In this document: positions 53,715-61,863 of the stretch, piece by piece | How the letters are laid out: each line of letters opens with the position of its first letter | Position numbering within the stretch: position 1 is the stretch's first letter | Source: Bradyrhizobium sp. dw_411 | GTDB lineage: Bacteria > Pseudomonadota > Alphaproteobacteria > Rhizobiales > Xanthobacteraceae | Assembly (NCBI RefSeq): GCF_018449695.1 | Contig: NZ_JAAVUY010000011.1 | Coordinates: forward strand, 182,197 to 246,196 | DNA length: 64,000 bases | Direction: 5' to 3' | The notes under the pieces: generated by a model | The model's database searches: none | What the model was told of the DNA's origin: nothing | The model's input: only the letters and a program-made list of their open reading frames with translations | Made by a program: the position numbers and the translations under genes

Positions 53715-56054
53715 TCAAGCGGTCTGGCCCACCAGCTTCTTTTGAGCCTTGCGTATATGTTCGAGGATCATCGGCGCGGTCAGCGGCACGGCGCTGATCG
53801 ATACGCCGAGGGGAGCCAGCGCGTCTTCGACAGCGCCGGCGAATGCCGCAGGGACCGGGATCGCACCGCCCTCGCCGACCCCCTTGACGCCGAGAGGGTT
53901 GAGACTGGACGCGCGATCGAGGTGGTGGATTTCAATGAAGGGAATTTCCATCGCCGTCGGCATGATGTAGTCGGCGAAACCGGTCGTGAGCAGTTCCCCG
54001 GTCGGACTGAACCAAAGCTTCTCGTAATGGGCGCCGCCAATGCCTTGCGCCGTGCCGCCGAATATCTGCCCCTCGACGATCGTCGGATTGATCATGAGGC
54101 CGCAATCATGAACGACGACGTGGCGATCAATTGTAACGACGCCGGTGCCGAGATCGACATCAACTATCATGGCGTGAACGCCGCTCGAAAACGTTCCACC
54201 AACAGGACGAAAGAAACCCGTCGCCCGCAACCCCGGCTCATCGCCGGTTTCAAGCCCCGGCATCGCGGCGGCGAGCGAGAGCGTTTTCAAGTCCGTGCAC
54301 ATCTGATGCACGCCCTTCACCCGCACGACGCCGGAAACAATCTCCAGGTCGATGGGTGATACTTCGAGCATGTCCGAGGCCATCGCGAGCGCGCGCTCCC
54401 GGACCTTTCGGGTGGCGCGCACCGCCGCGGTACCGCCGATGACGGTGCCACGGCTGGCAAATGTCGCTCCACCCCAGGCAAACTGATCGGAGTTGCCCTG
54501 CTGAAAAACGATGTTGCTCATGTCGACGCCGAGTTCTTCGGCGACGATCTGGGAGATCGTCGTGGCGTGCCCCTGCCCTTGGGATGGATAGCCGGTTGTG
54601 ACCCTTACAAAGCCTGTCGGTTCGACGCAGACCTCGACGCCTTCATAAGATGCGATGCCGGTGCCTTCGACATAAAAGGCAAGCCCGACGCCCTTATAAA
54701 TTCCGTTGGCGCGCGCCTTCGCCTGCTGCTCGCGAAAAGCTTGATAACCGAGCGAATCCAGCAGGAGATGGAATTGGGCCGGGTAGTCGCAATCCCGGTG
54801 GATCAGCGGCGAATTACCCTGGAACACGACACCGGCGTTCCAGGGGCAATCGGCGGGCGTCACCAGATTACGCCGGCGCACCTCGGCAACATCCAGTTCA
54901 AGCCTCGTCGCGATCCGGTTCATGATCGTCTCCATCACGAAGACGGCATGCGGCTGACCCGCGCCCCGGTAAGGACTGACGATCGGCGTATTGGTGTAGA
55001 CGGCGACGTACTCGGTATAAATATTCGGAATTTTGTATGGACCGGGCAGGATACCCTGGCAGCATTCGGCGTTCACCGGGCCATAGGGACAGTAGGCGCC
55101 ACTGTCGTAAAGAAAGACGTCTTTCAACGCAGTGATACGGCCGTCGTCCATGACGGCGACTTCGACATCGTGCACCATCAATCGCTCGTGGTTCGAGCCG
55201 ATGAAATGCTCGTGGCGATCCTCGATCCACTTCACGGGACGCTTGAGCAGCCGCGCCGCGAAAGGAACCAGAACTTCCTCGGCGTAGAGAAGCATGATCT
55301 TCACCCCGAAGCCTCCACCGACGTCGGGCGCAATTACGGTTATGTCGGCTTCCGCCATTTGCAGCTTTTCGGCGAGAATGCCTCGGGTTGGAATCGGCGC
55401 CTGGGTGGAGTCCCAGAGTGTCAGCTTCCCGGTCCTCGCATCGAAATCCGCGACGGCTCCGCGGGTCTCCATCGGTTGCGCGCAGCCGCGCTCGGGCCGG
55501 AGTTCTTCCCGAAGAACAAAGCTTGCATTGGCAAAGGCAGACGCAAGGTCGCCATATTCGGTAACCGTACGACAGGCGATGTTGCTGTCGGTGTCGTCAT
55601 GGACCAGAGGCGCGCCGCTGCGGGACGCCTCGACGAGATCGACGGCTGCCTGCGATGTTTGGTACGCGACGTCGATCAGTTCGAGCGCGTCCTCGGCGAT
55701 GTAGCGGCTTTCGGCGACGACGAAAGCGATGGCTTCGCCGTGGAAGCGAACCTGATCGATCGCCAGTGCACGATGGGTCCGGGGGAAAATGAACCCTCGA
55801 TCGAGGAAAAGCAGCGGCATCGGCGAATTGGCGTGGCCGAGATCAGCCGCCGTAATAACAGCGAGCACTCCCGGCAAGGCCAGGGCTCGCGATGTGTCGA
55901 TGCCGAGTATCCGGGCCTTGGCGTGCGGACTGCGCAGGACCGCGCCGTGCGCCATGCCGAGCAGATGAATGTCGTCAACATAGACACCTTTGCCGGCCAG
56001 AAGCCGCGGATCTTCACTCCGTTTGATGCGTTCGCCGATGACCCGCGTATTCAT
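53715..56054 (-). CDS. Molybdenum hydroxylase large (Mo-binding) subunit, xanthine dehydrogenase/CoxL family
   Basis: A 779-residue protein. KRSEDPRLLAGKGVYVDDI is the small N-terminal domain start; VIAPDVGGGFGVKIMLLYAE, SPYRGAGQPHAVFVMETIMN, GYPSQGQGHATTISQIVAEEL and KGVGEGGAIPVPAAFAGAVEDAL are Mo-pterin and active-site motifs, the last with the catalytic Glu. The YRGAGQ loop lacks the Cys of true CO dehydrogenase (AYXCSFR), so this is a hydroxylase of N-heterocycles or aldehydes, not CODH. It overlaps the 2Fe-2S gene by ATGA. Confidence 0.92.
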   Translation of the reverse strand: MNTRVIGERIKRSEDPRLLAGKGVYVDDIHLLGMAHGAVLRSPHAKARILGIDTSRALALPGVLAVITAADLGHANSPMPLLFLDRGFIFPRTHRALAIDQVRFHGEAIAFVVAESRYIAEDALELIDVAYQTSQAAVDLVEASRSGAPLVHDDTDSNIACRTVTEYGDLASAFANASFVLREELRPERGCAQPMETRGAVADFDARTGKLTLWDSTQAPIPTRGILAEKLQMAEADITVIAPDVGGGFGVKIMLLYAEEVLVPFAARLLKRPVKWIEDRHEHFIGSNHERLMVHDVEVAVMDDGRITALKDVFLYDSGAYCPYGPVNAECCQGILPGPYKIPNIYTEYVAVYTNTPIVSPYRGAGQPHAVFVMETIMNRIATRLELDVAEVRRRNLVTPADCPWNAGVVFQGNSPLIHRDCDYPAQFHLLLDSLGYQAFREQQAKARANGIYKGVGLAFYVEGTGIASYEGVEVCVEPTGFVRVTTGYPSQGQGHATTISQIVAEELGVDMSNIVFQQGNSDQFAWGGATFASRGTVIGGTAAVRATRKVRERALAMASDMLEVSPIDLEIVSGVVRVKGVHQMCTDLKTLSLAAAMPGLETGDEPGLRATGFFRPVGGTFSSGVHAMIVDVDLGTGVVTIDRHVVVHDCGLMINPTIVEGQIFGGTAQGIGGAHYEKLWFSPTGELLTTGFADYIMPTAMEIPFIEIHHLDRASSLNPLGVKGVGEGGAIPVPAAFAGAVEDALAPLGVSISAVPLTAPMILEHIRKAQKKLVGQTA

Positions 56055-56551
56055 GCCGCGGCTCCGCCGTTGTTCTCCCGGAGCGTCTTCGCAGCCGCCT
56101 CCGTGGCCTTAATCATTTGCTGATAGCCGGTACAGCGGCAGAGATTCCCTGCCAGCGCTTCGCGAATCTCGTCGGCGCTTGGATCCGGTTTTGCTTCCAA
56201 ATAGGCGCGGAGCGTCATCAGGATGCCGGGGGTACAAAACCCGCATTGCAGGCCGTGATGTTCCCAGAATGCGGTCTGAAGCGGATGAAGCTTTTCTTCA
56301 GTGCCCAATGACTCGACCGTTTCGACCGATCGTCCCTCCGCCTGCACAGCAAACAAAAGACACGCACGAACGGGCTCACCGTCCATAAGAACGGTACAAC
56401 TCCCGCAAAAGCCATGTTCACAGCCGACGTGCGTGCCGGTGAGTCCCGCCTCGTGGCGAATGAAATCGGAAAGGCTGACGCGCGCTTCAACCGTCGCCGT
56501 GACGACCCGCTCGTTGATCTTGGTGCTGACGATGAAGGTGTCATGCAACAT
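56051..56551 (-). CDS. Molybdenum hydroxylase small (2Fe-2S) subunit
   Basis: A 166-residue protein with both iron-sulfur sites of the family. The plant-type cluster Cys residues are in GCEHGFCGSCTVLMDG and the following RACL; the second cluster in HGLQCGFCTPGILM and NLCRCTGYQQ. ATG 56551 has GGAGG 6 nt upstream; the longer in-frame extension is FAD-subunit sequence out of frame. It overlaps the FAD-subunit gene by 11 nt and the Mo-subunit gene by ATGA. It passes electrons from the Mo centre to FAD. Confidence 0.93.
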   Translation of the reverse strand: MLHDTFIVSTKINERVVTATVEARVSLSDFIRHEAGLTGTHVGCEHGFCGSCTVLMDGEPVRACLLFAVQAEGRSVETVESLGTEEKLHPLQTAFWEHHGLQCGFCTPGILMTLRAYLEAKPDPSADEIREALAGNLCRCTGYQQMIKATEAAAKTLRENNGGAAA

Positions 56552-57419
56552 GGCAGGCCTCCGACGTCCGCCGCCATGCATCCTCAATGGCACGCGCGAC
56601 AATTGTGACCGCGATGTCGCGCCGGTACCAACTCGGCGCAAACGGCGTATCAGGGGGAAGAAAATCCGCGGCCAAGCCAGTGAGACTGTCCGCAAAGGAT
56701 TGCAAGTTGGCGTGTTTCACAAGCTGCGCTTCCGCAGCAGAAAACCGGACTGGCCGATTGGCGACGCCAGTGATGACGATACGCGCAAAGGAAATACCTG
56801 GCCCGTCTCGCACCAACACGGCCGCCGCCGCGACGATCGACGCGTCGCCATGGCGGCGATTCACCTCGCAAAAACCCCAACCGGCTTTTTCCGGCATGGC
56901 GGGTAATTTCGCATCGACAAGCATTTCGTCGGCGCCGAGCGTCGTCTTCCCGTCGCTGGTGTAAAAATCGTCGATCGGCAATGTTCGCGCTCCCGCCGGA
57001 CCACGCACGCCAAGCATCGCGTCGAGGCAGAGCAGGACCAACGGCATCTCTGCGCCAGGGTGATTTTGCGCCAGGCTGCCACCGATGGTGCCCCGGCTGC
57101 GAATTTGCTGATGGGCGATATGGCCGATGGCGTGCGAGAGCAGCGGCCAGTTTTCGGCGACCTCAGTGCTACGCTCGACTTCGGCGTAGCGAACCATTGC
57201 ACCAAGCGTCAGCCCGCCATGATCGATGAGAATGTTTCGAAGGGCCTCGACGCGATTGAGATCGATCACGACGGACGGCCGTTCTTTTCGATAATTCATC
57301 AATGGCACGAGGCTTTGGCCACCAGCCAGCAGCTTGGCAGTCGAACGATGAATTGCGAGAAGCGTCAGGACGTCCTCAACCGCCGTTGGAGCCGCGTATT
57401 GAAATGGCGCCGGCTTCAT
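56541..57419 (-). CDS. Molybdenum hydroxylase medium (FAD-binding) subunit
   Basis: A 292-residue protein. FQYAAPTAVEDVLTLLAIH and LLAGGQSLVPLMNYRKERP form the FAD-binding N-terminal half, and IRSRGTIGGSLAQNHPGAEMP the second FAD loop; CEVNRRHGDASIVAAAAVLV starts the C-terminal domain. ATG 57419 gives the family N-terminus; the frame is open 30 codons upstream. It is the first gene of the nine-gene leftward operon, and a perfect 9-bp dyad lies 14 nt before the start. Confidence 0.92.
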   Translation of the reverse strand: MKPAPFQYAAPTAVEDVLTLLAIHRSTAKLLAGGQSLVPLMNYRKERPSVVIDLNRVEALRNILIDHGGLTLGAMVRYAEVERSTEVAENWPLLSHAIGHIAHQQIRSRGTIGGSLAQNHPGAEMPLVLLCLDAMLGVRGPAGARTLPIDDFYTSDGKTTLGADEMLVDAKLPAMPEKAGWGFCEVNRRHGDASIVAAAAVLVRDGPGISFARIVITGVANRPVRFSAAEAQLVKHANLQSFADSLTGLAADFLPPDTPFAPSWYRRDIAVTIVARAIEDAWRRTSEACHVA

Positions 57420-57598
57420 TGCGAAACCGCCTTCGTCGTGGTCCCACGACGAGTTGCCGCTCCCCCAATTCGGGGCGCGCAGGAGCGCCTGCTTTGCGGA
57501 AACGGGCATGGGCCGGTGCCAACCGAGGCAAAAGCTGACTTGAGAACCGCACGAATCTGTGCTTTCGCAGGGACGGTTCTTTGTTGTACGAGCGACCT
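57420..57598. promoter_or_regulatory. Divergent molybdenum-hydroxylase/TetR control region
   Basis: 179 nt between divergent starts. TCGTCGTGG (57433-57441) and CCACGACGA (57444-57452), separated by TC, form a perfect 9-bp dyad directly before the FAD-subunit gene. AGAACCG (57543-57549) and CGGTTCT (57574-57580) form a second, wider inverted repeat near the TetR start, and GTTGTAC (57583-57589) matches half of a palindrome at 58309-58318. TetR binding to one of these is the natural expectation but is inference. Confidence 0.5.
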
Positions 57599-58261
57599 AT
57601 GACCATGACGGCAAAAAAGCCCCGTGTCCCGGCGGCCGCGACGCGCGAACGGCTGCTTGACGCCGCCGAAGCCCTGTTCGCTCAACATGAATTCGACGCG
57701 GTGACGATCCGCGAAGTGGCTGAGCTGGCGCAGGCACGCCTCGGCCTCAATCATTACTACTTCAAGAGCAAGGAAGAGCTTTTCCGGCAGGTGCTTGCGC
57801 GTCGCGTCGAAGAGCTCAGCAAGCTGCGCCTCGACATGCTTGCACGCTTCCGCAGCGAAACTAATACAGCCGCGCTGCCGGTTGAGAAGATCGTCGAGGC
57901 GATGATCCATCCGCTGCTCGAATTGAGTCTCGGCGAGGACGAGGGCTGGAAATCCTACGTGCGCCTCAACGGCCGTGTCGCGACGTCGGAAAAGTATCTT
58001 CGCCTGGCCGAAGGACTTTACGATCCGATCGCGCAGATTTTCATCGAGGAGCTGGGACGGTCCCTTCCTTCGTGCAGCCGCGCGCAATTGGAATGGGGAT
58101 TTCTGTTCCTGGTCTCGGTCATGTCCGGGACGTTTTCCGAGAGCGGCCGAGTGGAGCGGCTTTCCGACGGAGCGCAACGCTCTTCCGACCTGTCGGCCGC
58201 CTATCGCGCGATGGTGCCCTTCATCGCAGCCGGTCTTCGCGCCATCTCGCCAGAGAAATAA
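57599..58261 (+). CDS. TetR-family transcriptional regulator
   Basis: A 220-residue TetR protein. Residues about 14-62 are the helix-turn-helix (TRERLLDAAEALFAQHEFDA, TIREVAELAQARLGLNHYYF, KSKEELFRQVL); the rest is an all-helical ligand domain resembling the AcrR-like C-terminal group. ATG 57599 is used; TTG 57581 would add six non-conserved residues. It is divergent from the nine-gene operon and upstream of the CodA-like gene on its own strand, so it is the prime candidate regulator of both. Confidence 0.9.
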   Translation: MTMTAKKPRVPAAATRERLLDAAEALFAQHEFDAVTIREVAELAQARLGLNHYYFKSKEELFRQVLARRVEELSKLRLDMLARFRSETNTAALPVEKIVEAMIHPLLELSLGEDEGWKSYVRLNGRVATSEKYLRLAEGLYDPIAQIFIEELGRSLPSCSRAQLEWGFLFLVSVMSGTFSESGRVERLSDGAQRSSDLSAAYRAMVPFIAAGLRAISPEK

Positions 58262-58577
58262 CCCAAACGCGCCGAAGACCCACTTCATTGTGAAAGTCCG
58301 TTTAGTTGGTTGTACAACTAATACAACTCGGCTATTTGGTCATTGTCACGCTGCTATTTTTGTCAGCGCGCTGTTTTTTTGAGCGGCGCATGGCACCGAT
58401 TATCGGCAGTGCTTCGAAACTTCGAGAGCGAACGAACTTTGTTCTCAGCTAAAAAGAACCGGACTTTCGGAGGCGCTACGATAATTTCGTCCAAGCCAGA
58501 CTTGCTAAGCCAGACTTTTGCTAAGCCAGACTTGGCCGACGACCAACCGCCCACGACTCCTGCATCGGAATATCGGA
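58262..58577. promoter_or_regulatory. Intergenic region with a palindrome and triple repeat before the CodA-like gene
   Basis: 316 nt with no gene seen. GTTGTACAAC (58309-58318) is a perfect 10-bp palindrome nested in TTAGTT (58302-58307) and AACTAA (58316-58321) arms, followed by another ACAACT. Further on, AAGCCAGACTT occurs three times at 58493, 58507 and 58523, with spacings of 14 and 16 nt, ending about 45 nt before the CodA-like start. The sequence is AT-richer than its flanks. Confidence 0.45.
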
Positions 58578-59816
58578 ATGAGCATGCCTGAACGGACGAC
58601 GTTGCTGACCGGTGGCCAAGTGCTGCGCAACGGCACCGACGTCGCCGAAAAACTCGACGTCGCAATCGGCCAGGATGGCCGTATCACCGCCATCGATCGC
58701 GCTTTGATCCCGGCAGCCGATACGAAGGTCATCGAGCTGGCCGGAAAACTGGTAGTGCCGGGATTGGTTGATATGCATCAGCATCTCGATAAATCCCGCA
58801 CCCGGCGTGTGGTATCGAATCCGGAGGGAACGCTGGAGGGCGCGCTGGCCGGTTACAAGAAGCTGGCGGCGAACGTTACCCGCGAAGAGATCATGGAGCG
58901 GGCCGAGCGGACGCTTCGGGCATGCCTTGCGCACGGCACTGTCGCCATTCGTACCCACACCAACATCGATCCCGAGACCGGCGTACGGGGAGTCGAGGCG
59001 CTCGTCGATCTGCGTGAGCAATGGCGTGGCCGATTCACGCTCCAAGTGGTCGCCCATGTCACCTCCGGCGCCACCCGCATGCCGGAACAAGCCAAACAAT
59101 GGCTGGATGCGGCAGCGGCCAAGGGCGTGGACGCGATCGGGGGCGTTCCGGCTTTTGCCGATCCGCCGCTGGAATTCCTCGATATGCTGTTTCGCGTGGC
59201 TGTCGAGCATGGCTTGCCGCTCGATATGCATATCGATGAGCATCTCGATGCGGATCGCCAGATGCTGGATGCACTGATCGACCGCACGCGATCCTTTGGC
59301 ATGCAAGGCCGGGTAACGGCCGGTCATTGCTCGGTGCTCAGCGCGCTTGAACCGGATCATGCCAAGCGGATCGCGGACGGCTTCGCCAGCGCCGGTATCG
59401 CCGTGGTGACGCTTCCGGCCGCCAACCTGTTTTTGCAAGGCCGCGAAGCTGCGAAATTGCACCCGCGCGGCGTCACGCGTGTGCGCGAACTTCTGGCCGC
59501 CGGCGTCAAGGTATCGGCCGCTTCCGATAATATACAGGATCCCTTCGTGCCGATCGGGTCCGGCGATCTGCTGGAAGTTGCGCGACTGACCATGGTCGCC
59601 GCGCATCTCGGTCTGACCGACGTGGAAACCAGTTACAGGATGGTCGGCGAAACCCCTGCTTCCGTGATGGGACTGGGCTCTGATTGGGGGATCCAGGTCG
59701 GCGCACGGGCCGATCTTTTGATCACCGACGCCGAAGATGTGGAAGATCTCGTGACCAGCGGTTCGCTGGCGCGCGCCGTCCTCATTGGAGGCGAACTCGC
59801 GGCAGGTTCGCTTTAA
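58578..59816 (+). CDS. Amidohydrolase, cytosine deaminase (CodA)-like
   Basis: A 412-residue metal-dependent hydrolase. LVVPGLVDMHQHLDKSRTRR carries the HxH metal ligands, LPLDMHIDEHLDADRQMLD the third His and active-site Glu, TAGHCSVLSAL the fourth His and VSAASDNIQDPFVPIGSGD the catalytic Asp. This order and the DNIQDPF segment match the cytosine/isoguanine deaminase group rather than D-hydantoinases. Substrate is a guess: a deaminated or amide-bearing heterocycle. ATG 58578 or 58584 are both possible. It ends before a strong bidirectional terminator. Confidence 0.88.
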   Translation: MSMPERTTLLTGGQVLRNGTDVAEKLDVAIGQDGRITAIDRALIPAADTKVIELAGKLVVPGLVDMHQHLDKSRTRRVVSNPEGTLEGALAGYKKLAANVTREEIMERAERTLRACLAHGTVAIRTHTNIDPETGVRGVEALVDLREQWRGRFTLQVVAHVTSGATRMPEQAKQWLDAAAAKGVDAIGGVPAFADPPLEFLDMLFRVAVEHGLPLDMHIDEHLDADRQMLDALIDRTRSFGMQGRVTAGHCSVLSALEPDHAKRIADGFASAGIAVVTLPAANLFLQGREAAKLHPRGVTRVRELLAAGVKVSAASDNIQDPFVPIGSGDLLEVARLTMVAAHLGLTDVETSYRMVGETPASVMGLGSDWGIQVGARADLLITDAEDVEDLVTSGSLARAVLIGGELAAGSL

Positions 59817-59885
59817 GGTCACTGGCCAAGAATTGGGGTCAGGGGCTCGGGCTGAAACTGGCGACGCCGTGACCAGTTGCAGCAC

Positions 59886-59915
59886 CCAGACGAGTTGCGC
59901 TGACAACTCGTCTGG
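59886..59915. terminator. Bidirectional terminator
   Basis: CCAGACGAGTTG (59886-59897) and CAACTCGTCTGG (59904-59915) are a perfect 12-bp stem with a 6-nt CGCTGA loop, between the CodA-like gene (rightward) and the NitT-type binding-protein gene (leftward). Position and perfection make it a strong candidate for terminating both. Confidence 0.75.
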
Positions 59916-59948
59916 CATGTGAAGATATCGATTTCGCTCAAAAACGCT

Positions 59949-60953
59949 CTATAGCTTGGCAATCAACTCGTTGGTCGCGATCTTGCTCGCATCGATGTCG
60001 TTCTTGATGAAGCCCGCATCCTTGTAGATTTTCTGGCCTGCCTGCAACGACGGAATGTCGATCCAGCCAAGCCCGTTTTTCTGCGTATTCGCATTTTGCG
60101 AGCATGCCAGGCGCAGCTTCATGCTGGCCGCCACCCGCGCCGGGTCCTTGCCGTCGATCGCGATCTTGGAGGTGATGGCGATCGCTTCATCCTGGTTGGC
60201 GAGTGTGTATTCCATGCCCTTCTTGTAGCCCCGCAAGAACCGGGTCATGAGGTCCTTTTTCGTTTCGAACTGTTTCTCTTCAACCACAAACATGTCGGTC
60301 GAAGTGTTCAGGAAATCCTTGGCCCACAGCACGTCGACTTCGCCGAGGCCTGCCAACTGCATGCCGGCGAGAATCGAGTCGGTTGATGCCATCGCGTCAA
60401 CCTTGCCCTCGATGATCGCCGGCGCCGCATTGATGCCAAGCGCAACCAGTTCGACATCGCGCTCGCTCATGCCGTTGAGCGCCAGGATGGTCGCGAGATT
60501 GTAGCGCGTGCCGCTGGCCATGCTGATTACGCCGATCTTCTTGCCCTTCAGGTCACGCGGCGTCGTTATCTTCTTGTCCTTCAGCGCGAAGACATTGAAA
60601 ACGTTGACCGGGTAAATGTCATAGATGGCCTTCAACTCACTGCCCTTGTCGGCGGCAAGATAGATCGCTTCTGGCCCGCAAAACGCGACATCGGCGTTGC
60701 CGGCAATCATATTGCGCAAGGCGTCGCCTGCGCCCTGCCCGGGCATGAACTCGAAGTCGACGCCTTGGTCTTTGAAAAAGCCCTTCTCCTCGGAGACATA
60801 GATGTTGGCCTGCTCGGCCAATCGCGGACTCCAGCACGCCATGCGGAACTTGTCAGCGGCGTAGGCCTTTCGGACCCAGGGAGCCGTGATAGCGATTGCA
60901 GCACCGGCCGTGAGCAGTTGCCGCCGCGAAAACGAAGGCTTTGTTGCAGTCAT
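59949..60953 (-). CDS. NitT/TauT-type ABC transporter substrate-binding protein (Tat-exported)
   Basis: A 334-residue type II periplasmic binding protein (NMT1/SsuA-like). The N-terminus has a Tat motif (SRRQLLTAGAAIAITAPW). KFRMACWSPRLAEQANIYV, KGFFKDQGVDFEFMPGQGAG and DLKGKKIGVISMASGTRY are family landmarks. Relatives bind sulfonates, nitrate, pyrimidine precursors or riboflavin/thiamine precursors. ATG 60953 has AAGGA 9 nt upstream. It is the last gene of an ATPase-permease-binding-protein operon and is followed by the 59886-59915 terminator. Confidence 0.9.
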   Translation of the reverse strand: MTATKPSFSRRQLLTAGAAIAITAPWVRKAYAADKFRMACWSPRLAEQANIYVSEEKGFFKDQGVDFEFMPGQGAGDALRNMIAGNADVAFCGPEAIYLAADKGSELKAIYDIYPVNVFNVFALKDKKITTPRDLKGKKIGVISMASGTRYNLATILALNGMSERDVELVALGINAAPAIIEGKVDAMASTDSILAGMQLAGLGEVDVLWAKDFLNTSTDMFVVEEKQFETKKDLMTRFLRGYKKGMEYTLANQDEAIAITSKIAIDGKDPARVAASMKLRLACSQNANTQKNGLGWIDIPSLQAGQKIYKDAGFIKNDIDASKIATNELIAKL

Positions 60954-61016
60954 GGATGTATTCCTTCCGATGAGAGTCAAAATGGAGACCTGAGTATTTG
61001 AAAGTGAAGATGCCAG

Positions 61017-61853
61017 TCAGTCGCCGCGTTTGATGGTGCGCCAGGAAAAGAACGTGGACTCCAGCATTTGCATCAGCTTGTAGAGGACGATCCCGATCAC
61101 CGTCAGATAGACGAAGATCGCAAACATCAAAGGCGTATCGAAGCTTCCCTGCGTGACGATCACGAGCGCGCCAAGCCCCTTGTTCGCGCCGACATATTCG
61201 CCGACCACCGCGCCGACAACGGCGAGCGTTACGGCCACACGCAGTCCGGCAAAAATCACCGGTAGCGCGCTCGGCACGCGCAATTTGATGAACGTTTGCC
61301 AGCCCGTCGCGGAGAGTGCCCTGAACAGCTCGAGTTGATGCGTACTGGTCGAGGTCAACCCGATGATCGTGTTTTCGAGCAGCGGGAAAAAGCAGATGAG
61401 TGCCGTAATGACGACCTTTGGTGCGATGCCGAAGCCCATCCACACCACCATGATGGGCGCCAGCGCCAGTTTGGGCATCGCTTGCGAGGCGAGAATGTAG
61501 GGGCCAAGCATTTCCCGCATCAACTGGCTTCGCGCGGTGATAACGCCCAACGCGATGCCGACGACGCTGCCGAGCAGGAAACCAAGAACGATCTCGGTCA
61601 GCGTCGTAACCGAATGCTCCGGCAGCTGGCCGTTCAGCGTATTTTCCACGAGCGATTGCCAGACCCTATAGGGCGTCGGCAGCACGAGCGGCGAGAGTTT
61701 GGCGATGCTGACGTAAGCCGTCCACAACAGAAGCAGGATGATGAACACGGCCAACGCCAGCACGCTCCGTCCCAGCGAGGTCGAGTACCAGGGGGTCGAC
61801 GGCATGGTTTCGTCGTCGACGATCATGGGGGCGGCTTTTTCGATGCTGCTCAC
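61017..61853 (-). CDS. NitT/TauT-type ABC transporter permease
   Basis: A 278-residue SsuC/TauC-like permease with six helices. PTPYRVWQSLVENTLNGQLP starts the TM domain, LGPYILASQAMPKLALAPIMVVWMGFG is the conserved region and FRALSATGWQTFIKLRVPSALP the EAA loop. The start is GTG 61853 with AGGGA 8 nt upstream, 10 nt after the ATPase stop. It completes the importer with 59949-60953 and 61864-62679. Confidence 0.9.
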   Translation of the reverse strand: MSSIEKAAPMIVDDETMPSTPWYSTSLGRSVLALAVFIILLLLWTAYVSIAKLSPLVLPTPYRVWQSLVENTLNGQLPEHSVTTLTEIVLGFLLGSVVGIALGVITARSQLMREMLGPYILASQAMPKLALAPIMVVWMGFGIAPKVVITALICFFPLLENTIIGLTSTSTHQLELFRALSATGWQTFIKLRVPSALPVIFAGLRVAVTLAVVGAVVGEYVGANKGLGALVIVTQGSFDTPLMFAIFVYLTVIGIVLYKLMQMLESTFFSWRTIKRGD

Positions 61854-61863
61854 GGCGGGATCC

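Noticed and set aside
53715..56054. True carbon monoxide dehydrogenase large subunit
   Set aside because: The CODH active-site loop with Cys (AYXCSFR) is replaced by YRGAGQ, so CO oxidation is not supported.
58493..58533. CRISPR-like array from the three AAGCCAGACTT units
   Set aside because: Units are 11 bp with 3-5 nt between them and no spacers; far too short for CRISPR.
58521..59918. Long minus-strand open frame (465 codons) opposite the CodA-like gene
   Set aside because: It is an antisense shadow created by high-GC codon bias; no family motif, and the plus frame has complete amidohydrolase catalytic residues.
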